Below are positions 1 to 4,433 of a DNA stretch of 5,353 nucleotides, in pieces. Made by a program: the position numbers and the translations under genes. Numbering within the stretch: the first letter of the stretch is position 1; each line of letters opens with the position of its first letter. Origin of the DNA: Hyphomicrobiales bacterium (GTDB taxonomy: Bacteria; Pseudomonadota; Alphaproteobacteria; Rhizobiales; Beijerinckiaceae). The DNA lies in NCBI GenBank assembly GCA_028290125.1, contig JAQGKM010000045.1, forward strand, positions 1 through 5,353, given 5' to 3'. Under the pieces are notes generated by a model. The model was not told the DNA's origin. It saw only the letters and a program-made list of their open reading frames with translations, and ran no database searches.

Positions 1-537
1 GGTTCGGATTGCATCGGCACCTCGGTGCGCCAGGGCGCGCTGTCGGTGACGCAGCTCGAAATCATGCCCAAGCCGCCCGAGAAGGAAAACAAGCTTCTCA
101 CCTGGCCGGACTGGCCGCTGAAGCTGCGCACCTCCTCGTCGCACGAGGAAGGCGCCGAGCGCGACTTCGCCGTCAACACGGTCGAGTTCACCGGTGAGAA
201 CGGCGCCGTGAAGGCGCTGACCTGCGTGCGGGTGGACGGCAAGTTTCAGGCGATCCCCGGCACCGAGTTCGAGATCAAAGCCGATCTCGTGCTGCTCGCC
301 ATGGGCTTCGTTGCGCCGCTGCACGAGGGCCTGCTGCAGGGTCTGGGCGTCAAGCTCGACAATCGCGGCAACGTCGCGGCGGATACGATCAGCTACAAGT
401 CGTCGTCCGAGAAGGTCTTCGCCTGCGGCGACATGCGTCGCGGCCAGTCGCTGGTCGTCTGGGCGATCCGCGAGGGTCGCCAGACCGCGCATGCCGTCGA
501 CAAGTTCCTGATGGGCGCGACCGTCCTGCCGCGCTGA
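1..537 (+). CDS. gltD: Glutamate synthase (NADPH) small subunit, C-terminal part (5' end outside window)
   Basis: The reading frame is open from base 1 and ends at TGA 535-537, giving 178 residues of a protein that is usually about 470-480 residues long, so roughly the N-terminal 300 residues lie upstream of the window. The fragment starts with GSDCIGTSVRQGA, the end of the second nucleotide-binding segment where NADPH-binding GltD proteins read G-DTGSDC. It continues with LVLLAMGF (about residues 97-104) and ends with the family's FAD-contacting signature CGDMRRGQSLVVWAIREGR (about 142-160). The beta subunit oxidises NADPH through FAD and iron-sulfur centres and passes electrons to the large subunit GltB, which makes glutamate from glutamine and 2-oxoglutarate in the cytoplasm. 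It is probably the last gene of its operon (gltB is normally adjacent), because a strong terminator follows 18 bp after the stop. Related FAD/NAD(P) oxidoreductases share this fold, but the GDMRRGQSLVVWAI block is specific enough for a firm call. Confidence 0.95.
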   Translation, partial: GSDCIGTSVRQGALSVTQLEIMPKPPEKENKLLTWPDWPLKLRTSSSHEEGAERDFAVNTVEFTGENGAVKALTCVRVDGKFQAIPGTEFEIKADLVLLAMGFVAPLHEGLLQGLGVKLDNRGNVAADTISYKSSSEKVFACGDMRRGQSLVVWAIREGRQTAHAVDKFLMGATVLPR

Positions 538-555
538 GGCGGGGCGCTTGAAAAC

Positions 556-587
556 AAAAAGCCCGGCTCGAAAGAGCCGGGCTTTTT
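556..587 (+). terminator. Intrinsic terminator of gltD, probably bidirectional
   Basis: A perfect 9-bp GC-rich stem, GCCCGGCTC (561-569) with GAGCCGGGC (574-582), closes a GAAA tetraloop (570-573), a stable GNRA type. It is followed by five T (583-587) and preceded by five A (556-560), so the structure reads as a terminator on both strands. It lies 18 bp after the gltD stop codon and ends 3 bp before the inverted-repeat element. Confidence 0.95.
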
Positions 588-590
588 CGC

Positions 591-720
591 GCCGTCATTG
601 CGAGCGGAGCGAAGCAATCTAGGCACGAATGGTCGAGGGAGGCCGGGGCGGTGCGAGAGCGGAGTCACCAGCGCCTCACGCGCGGCCTCTGGATTGATTC
701 GCTGCGCTAGCAATGACGGC
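591..720. repeat. Dispersed inverted-repeat element (MITE-like), about 130 bp
   Basis: The left end begins GCCGTCATTGCGAGCGGAGC (591-610) and continues GAAGCAATCT. The right end (691-720) is its reverse complement over 30 bp with four mismatches by hand count; the outer ten bases, GCCGTCATTG, match perfectly. The core between the arms is GC-rich and has no convincing reading frame. From memory, GTCATTGCGAGCG...GAAGCAATC ends are shared by abundant short palindromic repeats in many alphaproteobacterial and other bacterial genomes. I see no clear target-site duplication and no transposase. The element sits exactly in the gap between two facing terminators, that of gltD and that of the small RNA on the other strand, so it disrupts neither unit. 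Calling it mobile is inference; the terminal inverted repeat is directly visible. Confidence 0.85.
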
Positions 721-745
721 ATGGTGGCGCGTCCGCGTCCTCACC

Positions 746-787
746 AAAAAAGACGGCCGCCGGTTTGCACCAGCGGCCCAAGTCTAG
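746..787 (-). terminator. Intrinsic terminator of the small RNA
   Basis: On the minus strand the stem GGCCGCTGGT (778-769) pairs with ACCGGCGGCC (764-755) with one G-U pair, around a GCAA tetraloop. An outer AGAC (785-782) can also pair with GTCT (754-751), leaving a three-base bulge. Up to six U follow (751-746). The structure gives the strand and the 3' end of the small RNA. Confidence 0.85.
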
Positions 788-835
788 GGAGGAAACGCCC
801 AAGGAGGGCATCGGCGGCGACAAGGTCGCCGCGCA
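746..835 (-). ncRNA. mmgR: Small RNA of the alpha-r8 (suhB / mmgR) family
   Basis: On the minus strand a transcript from about 835 to 746 (about 90 nt) would contain, in order: a stem-loop GCGGCGAC-CTT-GTCGCCGC (832-814); a small hairpin GCCC-TCCTT-GGGC (809-797); the unpaired ten-base core TTTCCTCCCT (795-786); and an intrinsic terminator (stem 778-769 with 764-755, then six U). The core is an anti-Shine-Dalgarno sequence. As I recall, it is the invariant motif of alpha-r8 small RNAs, the Rfam 'suhB' RNA, described near a suhB-type gene in Agrobacterium. Sinorhizobium meliloti MmgR belongs to this family and restrains polyhydroxybutyrate granule formation, with phasin mRNAs among its reported targets. 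Here it lies upstream of, and divergent from, an inositol-monophosphatase-family gene, as the Rfam name suggests. Because it is on the opposite strand it cannot be that gene's leader. The 5' end is inferred from the promoter and may be off by several bases. Confidence 0.85.
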
Positions 836-840
836 CAATC

Positions 841-869
841 AATATGCATGTGCACTGCACAAAAAGCAA
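841..869 (-). promoter_or_regulatory. Sigma-70-type promoter of the small RNA
   Basis: On the minus strand, TTGCTT (869-864) and CATATT (846-841) are spaced by 17 bp, a good housekeeping promoter layout, and predict transcription starting near 834-836. That start falls just before the first stem-loop of the small RNA, which supports both calls. The element overlaps two short dyads, one in the spacer and one around the -35 box. Confidence 0.65.
849..861. promoter_or_regulatory. Operator-like dyad inside the small-RNA promoter spacer
   Basis: TGTGCA-C-TGCACA is a perfect inverted repeat with 6-bp arms around one base, lying entirely between the -35 and -10 boxes, so a bound protein would block polymerase. 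It contains TGC-N3-GCA, like the core of the CTGC-N3/4-GCAG sites reported for the polyhydroxybutyrate-sensing repressor PhaR (AniA), but the outer bases differ. A second short dyad, GCAAG-T-CTTGC (866-876), covers the -35 box. The dyads are directly visible; the protein that binds them is not known. Confidence 0.5.
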
Positions 870-876
870 GTCTTGC

Positions 877-1034
877 TGACCTATTCCGGAAATGGTGCGG
901 CGCACTGTCGCAACCCGGGTTGCAAGAGTCTTGAAATGTAAAGACTTTTGTCGCCCGAAAATCCAGATTTTTGGCCCCTCGCGCGGCCATCCCGGCTCCT
1001 GTATGTGTCACGGGATTGGTTTTTCAGGGGAAGC
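877..1034. other. Upstream region of hisN, no confident promoter
   Basis: This stretch separates the small-RNA promoter from hisN. It holds a perfect 14-bp palindrome, GCAACCCGGGTTGC (910-923), and a weak AT-rich inverted repeat AGTCTT (927-932) with AAGACT (941-946). A GCAAG-AG-TCTTG stretch (922-933) resembles the GCAAG-T-CTTGC dyad at 866-876. I find no convincing -35/-10 pair for hisN and no coding sequence. An open extension of the hisN frame back to a TTG at 948 lacks family similarity. Confidence 0.4.
1026..1033 (+). promoter_or_regulatory. Ribosome binding site fixing the hisN start
   Basis: AGGGGAAG lies directly before the tandem ATG codons at 1035 and 1038. Spacing favours one of these two over the in-frame upstream TTG at 948, and the second ATG has the more usual distance to the GGGGA core. 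Confidence 0.65.
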
Positions 1035-1835
1035 ATGATGGGCGCTGTCGATTTTGCGCGGTTCGTTGACGAATTGGCCACAGCGTCGGGCGAGGTCATC
1101 CTGCCGTTCTTCCGCAGTCACTTCAGCGCGGAGGACAAGAACCAGGGCGGCGCCTTCGATCCGGTGACCGAGGCCGACCGGGCCGCCGAAAACGTCATGC
1201 GGCGCATGATCGAGGACAGTTTCGCCGAGCACGGCATCATCGGCGAGGAATTCGGCTCCAAGAACGCGGAAGCCGAATACGTCTGGGTGCTCGATCCCAT
1301 CGACGGCACCAAGAGCTTCATTTCCGGCCTGCCGGTGTGGGGCACGCTGATCGGCCTCCAGCACGGCGGCCGGCCCTGCTACGGCATGATGCACCAGCCC
1401 TTCACGCGCGAGCGCTTCTTTGGCGACGGGCGCTCGGCCAGCTGGCGCGGGCTCGACAGCAAGGGCAAGATCGTCGAGCGCAGCCTGCACGCGCGCACCT
1501 GCGAAGACCTGGCGCACGCGACCCTGATGACGACGCATCCCGCGCTGCTGACGCCCGAAACCCGTGCGCCTTTCGCCCGGGTCGAGGAACAGGTCCGCCT
1601 GTCGCGCTATGGCGGCGATTGCTACGCCTACTGCATGGTCGCGGCTGGCCATGTCGATCTCGTCATCGAGAGCGGGCTCAACGCCTATGACATCTGCGCG
1701 CTGGTGCCGATCGTCGAAGGCGCCGGCGGCATCGTGACGGACTGGACGGGCGGCAGCGCCGCCAAGGGCGGCTCCATTGTCGCGGCGGGCGACAAGCGCC
1801 TGCACGAGCAGGTGCTGAAGATCCTCAACGCGTGA
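1035..1835 (+). CDS. hisN: Histidinol-phosphatase, inositol monophosphatase family (HisN/IMPL2 type)
   Basis: The protein has 266 residues, or 265 if the second ATG at 1038 is used, the normal length for the family. It shows all metal-site motifs of Mg-dependent inositol-monophosphatase-like enzymes: VTEADRAAE (44-52), GEE (70-72), DPIDGT (87-92) and a C-terminal aspartate at 219. Its C-terminal signature, GGDCYAYCMVAAG (193-205) followed by YDICALVPIVEGAGG (218-232), is the form I associate with plant IMPL2 and bacterial HisN, where generic SuhB/inositol phosphatases read WD-AAG. The likely reaction is L-histidinol phosphate to L-histidinol plus phosphate, the penultimate stage of histidine synthesis in the cytoplasm. 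Many genomes label the orthologue suhB or inositol monophosphatase, and the substrate cannot be proven from sequence. The gene stands alone, downstream of the divergent small RNA, and its stop lies 3 bp from that of the convergent hydrolase gene. Confidence 0.88.
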   Translation: MMGAVDFARFVDELATASGEVILPFFRSHFSAEDKNQGGAFDPVTEADRAAENVMRRMIEDSFAEHGIIGEEFGSKNAEAEYVWVLDPIDGTKSFISGLPVWGTLIGLQHGGRPCYGMMHQPFTRERFFGDGRSASWRGLDSKGKIVERSLHARTCEDLAHATLMTTHPALLTPETRAPFARVEEQVRLSRYGGDCYAYCMVAAGHVDLVIESGLNAYDICALVPIVEGAGGIVTDWTGGSAAKGGSIVAAGDKRLHEQVLKILNA

Positions 1836-1859
1836 GGCTCACGCCACCTTGCCGTGGCG
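1830..1859. terminator. Palindromes at the convergent hisN / hydrolase junction
   Basis: GCGTGAG-G-CTCACGC (1830-1844) is a perfect dyad that contains both stop codons. It is overlapped by a hairpin CGCCAC (1842-1847) with GTGGCG (1854-1859). Neither has a T-run, so they are not standard intrinsic terminators. They could slow convergent polymerases or protect 3' ends, but this is inference. Confidence 0.3.
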
Positions 1860-2819
1860 GGCGAGAAGCATGTCGGCTTCGCCCGCAGCGCCCGGAATGA
1901 ACGCGTCGAAGCCGGCCCAGAAACGCGCGCGCACGGCGTCGTTTTCGAGCAGGATTTCGTGGCGCGATCTTTCGAGCAGGATCATGCGGCCGACCTTCAG
2001 GCGCGCCGCGAAGCGCTCCGTCGCATAGCTGTCGACGACCCAGTCGTGCTGCGCGGCGAAGATCAGCACGGGCGTGCGGATCTGGCGCGGATATTCGGCG
2101 TCCTGGAATTTCTGCATTTGCCGGAAGGCTGCATGCGCCCACGCGATCGTTGGGTCGCCGAGCGAGAGTTGTGGCTCTGCCGCAAGGACATCCCGGATAC
2201 GGTTGAAGCGCCGTTCGTTGGTCGTGAGTGGATTGCCCGCGAAGCCGCGCTCGAGGACGGGCTTGCGTCCGCCGCCCGGCACGAAGGCGCCGCCGAGGCC
2301 GATGGAGTCGCACAGAACGGCGAGCGCGCGCGCCAGCTTCGGAAAGCGCAGGCCGGTGAGGTCGATCATCGGCGCCGACAGCACGAGACGCGCGAAGGGC
2401 GAGCCGTTGTCATGCGCCTGGTCGAGCAGGATGGCGCCGCCCATGGAATGACCGAGCGCATACCAGGGCTTCGGGCAATGCGGTTCCAGCACCTGCGCGC
2501 GCACGGCGTCGAGATCGCGCAGGTAGAGCGAGAAATCGTCGATGTGTCCCTTCGCGCGGTCTTTCAATTCGCGCGTCGACAGGCCCTGGCCGCGCCAGTC
2601 GAAGACGACGACGCCCAGTCCGCGCGCGAGCAGCCCAGAGATCGTCTCGAAGTATTTTTCGATATATTCGGAGCGCCCGGATGCGATCAGCACGGTGCCG
2701 CGGCAGGCGCCTTGCGGCGCAAAGCGTGCGGCGCGCAGCGTCAGGCCGTCGACGGTCTCGACCGCCATGACGGTCGCGCCCGGCGGAATGGGATTGTCGG
2801 GCGTTTCCACCAGCTTCAT
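1839..2819 (-). CDS. Alpha/beta hydrolase, lysophospholipase / monoacylglycerol lipase type (PldB-like)
   Basis: The protein has 326 residues. It carries the nucleophile elbow GHSMGG with Ser125, an acid residue in AAQHDWVVD (Asp259) and the catalytic histidine in SRHE (His287), together a complete Ser-Asp-His triad. An oxyanion-loop region, IASGRSEYIEKY (45-56), and VVFDWRGQGLS (71-81) precede the elbow, in the order typical of the Hydrolase_4 / PldB-like group. No signal peptide or membrane segment is evident, so it is probably cytoplasmic or loosely membrane-associated. It likely hydrolyses an ester bond in lysophospholipids or monoacylglycerols, but the substrate is not determined. The ATG at 2819 is preferred because the family-like MKLVETPDNPIPPGA begins there and a GGAG (2833-2830) sits 10 bp upstream. 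A longer frame starting at 2948 would add 43 glycine- and arginine-rich residues made partly from the tandem repeat. It diverges from qmcA and converges on hisN. Confidence 0.85.
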   Translation of the reverse strand: MKLVETPDNPIPPGATVMAVETVDGLTLRAARFAPQGACRGTVLIASGRSEYIEKYFETISGLLARGLGVVVFDWRGQGLSTRELKDRAKGHIDDFSLYLRDLDAVRAQVLEPHCPKPWYALGHSMGGAILLDQAHDNGSPFARLVLSAPMIDLTGLRFPKLARALAVLCDSIGLGGAFVPGGGRKPVLERGFAGNPLTTNERRFNRIRDVLAAEPQLSLGDPTIAWAHAAFRQMQKFQDAEYPRQIRTPVLIFAAQHDWVVDSYATERFAARLKVGRMILLERSRHEILLENDAVRARFWAGFDAFIPGAAGEADMLLARHGKVA

Positions 2820-2843
2820 CGAACGCGATCTCCAGGCAATCTC

Positions 2844-2872
2844 ATTATCCAACACTTGGTCTGAACAAAAGC
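2844..2872 (-). promoter_or_regulatory. Possible promoter of the hydrolase gene
   Basis: GATAAT (2849-2844) on the minus strand is a good -10 box, 25 bp before the ATG, which leaves a short leader containing the GGAG. The -35 position at 17-bp spacing reads CTTTTG (2872-2867), a poor match, so the promoter may need an activator. Confidence 0.35.
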
Positions 2873-2900
2873 TTGAGCTCGGACGCGTCTCATACGCGCC

Positions 2901-2948
2901 GCCTCCGAAGCGGCCTCCGACTTGGCCTCCGACTTGGCGTCCGGCCAA
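2901..2948. repeat. 12-bp tandem repeat, about four decaying copies
   Basis: The units GCCTCCGAAGCG (2901-2912), GCCTCCGACTTG (2913-2924) and GCCTCCGACTTG (2925-2936) are followed by the degenerate GCGTCCGGCCAA (2937-2948). A small inverted repeat CTTGGC (2933-2938) with GCCAAG (2944-2949) overlaps the last copies. The array lies between the divergent hydrolase and qmcA genes, upstream of both preferred starts. Confidence 0.75.
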
Positions 2949-2991
2949 GGCGGCGCCAAGGTAAAGGCGACGCCCGAATCAGCAGGGCCAT

Positions 2992-2996
2992 GGGGA
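2992..2996 (+). promoter_or_regulatory. Ribosome binding site fixing the qmcA start
   Basis: GGGGA lies 9 bp before ATG 3006. The in-frame upstream ATG at 2922 has no comparable site and lies inside the tandem repeat. Confidence 0.55.
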
Positions 2997-3005
2997 CGCA
3001 AGAAT

Positions 3006-3986
3006 ATGACGCTCGAATTTTCCGCATTCGGCATATTTGCCGTCGTACTCGTGGTGTTCGTCATCGTCACCATTCTGATGGGCGTGCGCCAGGTGCCGCA
3101 GGGTTACGCGCTGACCATCGAGCGCTTCGGTCGCTACCACAAGACGCTGACCGCGGGTCTCGGGCTGATCGTGCCGTGGATCGACAGCGTCGGGCGCCGG
3201 GTGAACGTGATGGAGCAGGTGCTCGACGTGCCCTCGCAGGAGGTCATCACGCGCGACAACGCGTCCGTGACCGTCGATGGCGTCGCCTTTTTCCAGGTGC
3301 TCGACGCCGCGCGCGCCTCCTATGAAGTGTCCGACCTCGACCGCGCGCTGCTCAACCTGCTGATGACCAACATCCGCACCGTCATGGGCTCGATGGATCT
3401 CGACGAACTGCTGTCGCATCGCGACGCCATCAACACGCGGCTTCTCGCGGTGGTGGACGCCGCCGCAGGGCCGTGGGGCATCAAGATCAACCGCGTCGAG
3501 ATCAAGGACATCGTGCCGCCCAAGAACATGATCGACTCGATGGCGCGGCAGATGATGGCCGAACGCGAAAAGCGCGCGGCGGTTCTCGAAGCCGAAGGCC
3601 AGCGGCAGGCCGAGATCCTGCGTGCAGAAGGCCGCAAGCAGGCGCTCGTGCTCGACGCCGAGGGCCGCCGTGAGGCCGCCTTCCGCGACGCCGAAGCGCG
3701 CGAGCGTCAGGCGCAGGCCGAAGCTGCCGCAACCGGCATGGTCAGCGAGGCGATCGCCAAGGGCGATATCGCGGCGCTGAATTATTTCGTCGCCGAAAAA
3801 TACGTCGGCGCGCTCGACGCCTTCGCGCATGCGTCCAACCAGAAGGTGTTCATCATGCCGATGGACATGGCGGGCCTTGCCGGCACCGTCGGGGGCATCG
3901 CCGAACTCGCACGCTCGGCGCTGGGCGACGGCGCTGCGCGCGGCTCGGTGCCGACCACGGCGCGGCGGCGGAGCGACGGCGAATGA
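3006..3986 (+). CDS. qmcA: SPFH/stomatin-family membrane protein, QmcA-like
   Basis: The protein has 326 residues. One N-terminal hydrophobic segment (about 6-27) anchors it in the membrane. The SPFH/PHB domain follows, beginning VPQGYALTIERFGRYHKTL (about 30-48) and running through GLGLIVPWID, VLDVPSQEVITRDNASVTVDGV (72-93) and WGIKINRVEIKDIVPPKNM (157-175). A long charged and alanine-rich coiled coil (about 180-243) carries EAEGQRQAEILRAEGRKQA-type repeats, then a short C-terminal domain with IMPMDMAG and an arginine-rich tail. This order and length fit E. coli QmcA (YbbK) and slipin/stomatin proteins, which oligomerise on the inner membrane and help organise membrane domains and proteolysis. 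The start at 3006 places the membrane segment at the N-terminus as in relatives; starting at 2922 would add 28 unsupported residues. The stop overlaps the nfeD start by four bases (ATGA), the well-known SPFH-NfeD operon pairing. Confidence 0.92.
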   Translation: MTLEFSAFGIFAVVLVVFVIVTILMGVRQVPQGYALTIERFGRYHKTLTAGLGLIVPWIDSVGRRVNVMEQVLDVPSQEVITRDNASVTVDGVAFFQVLDAARASYEVSDLDRALLNLLMTNIRTVMGSMDLDELLSHRDAINTRLLAVVDAAAGPWGIKINRVEIKDIVPPKNMIDSMARQMMAEREKRAAVLEAEGQRQAEILRAEGRKQALVLDAEGRREAAFRDAEARERQAQAEAAATGMVSEAIAKGDIAALNYFVAEKYVGALDAFAHASNQKVFIMPMDMAGLAGTVGGIAELARSALGDGAARGSVPTTARRRSDGE

Positions 3987-4429
3987 CCGGTCTCCTCACG
4001 TCGCCCTGGAGTTGGGCCATCGCGGGCCTCGCGCTCGCCATGCTGGAAACCATGGCGCCGGGCGTCTTCATGCTTTGGGTGGGGCTCGCTGCCTTCGCCA
4101 ATGCGCTGCTGTTGGTTGTCGTCCAACCGATTTCGGCCGAGTGGCTGCTGATGACTTTCTGCGCCTTCACGGTCGTGTCGGTGCTGATCGGGCGGAAGAT
4201 CTACGGGGCGCGCGACCTGTCGAACGACGCGCCGTTCCTGAACCGTCGCGCGGCCGCGCTGGTCGGGCGCGAAACGCGGCTTCAGGCGGCCATCGAAGAC
4301 GGCGTCGGCGTGGCCAACATCGACGACACGGTCTGGCGCGTCGCCGGACCGGACCTGCCGCAGGGCGCCCGCGTGAAGATCGTCGGCATGACCCCGGACG
4401 GCACGATGCTGCGGGTGGAGGCGGCGTAG
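3983..4429 (+). CDS. nfeD: NfeD-family membrane protein, short form, partner of the SPFH protein
   Basis: The protein has 148 residues, the length of the short NfeD class (E. coli YbbJ type) without the protease domain of long NfeD. Hydrophobic stretches at about 10-47 (two closely spaced segments) and 53-69 form the membrane part. The C-terminal soluble part (about 85-148) has the OB-fold pattern: LNRRAAALVGRE, then GVGVANIDDTVWRVAGPDLPQG, then VKIVGMTPDGTMLRVEA. Translation is probably coupled to qmcA through the ATGA overlap, with GGAG (3970-3973) 9 bp upstream inside qmcA. NfeD proteins pair with SPFH proteins in membrane microdomains and are thought to support their assembly or activity; the exact biochemical role is unsettled. 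The stop codon lies 4 bp from that of convergent kdsD, leaving no room for a separate terminator. Confidence 0.9.
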   Translation: MTGLLTSPWSWAIAGLALAMLETMAPGVFMLWVGLAAFANALLLVVVQPISAEWLLMTFCAFTVVSVLIGRKIYGARDLSNDAPFLNRRAAALVGRETRLQAAIEDGVGVANIDDTVWRVAGPDLPQGARVKIVGMTPDGTMLRVEAA

Positions 4430-4433
4430 TTCG

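Noticed and set aside
746..835. Riboswitch or attenuator in the hisN leader
   Set aside because: The terminator U-tract, the conserved core and the promoter are all on the minus strand, pointing away from hisN.
598..879. Short plus-strand open frame across the repeat and the small RNA
   Set aside because: It is explained by the inverted-repeat element and the non-coding RNA, and has no ribosome binding site or protein similarity.
948..1034. N-terminal extension of hisN from TTG 948
   Set aside because: The extra 29 residues do not resemble the family, and a good ribosome binding site precedes the ATGs at 1035 and 1038.
1008..1805. Long minus-strand open frame opposite hisN
   Set aside because: It mirrors the codon bias of hisN, has no recognisable motif, and the plus-strand frame carries all catalytic residues of its family.
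1854..2864. Long plus-strand open frame opposite the alpha/beta hydrolase
   Set aside because: Its composition (rich in Arg, Ala, Glu, His) is that of a high-GC antisense frame, while the minus strand has a full catalytic triad.
2820..2948. 43-residue N-terminal extension of the hydrolase
   Set aside because: It is encoded partly by the tandem repeat and passes through the likely -10 box; the ATG at 2819 has a usable ribosome binding site.
2979..3830. Long minus-strand open frame opposite qmcA
   Set aside because: No family motif; it is the shadow of the clearly recognisable SPFH protein.
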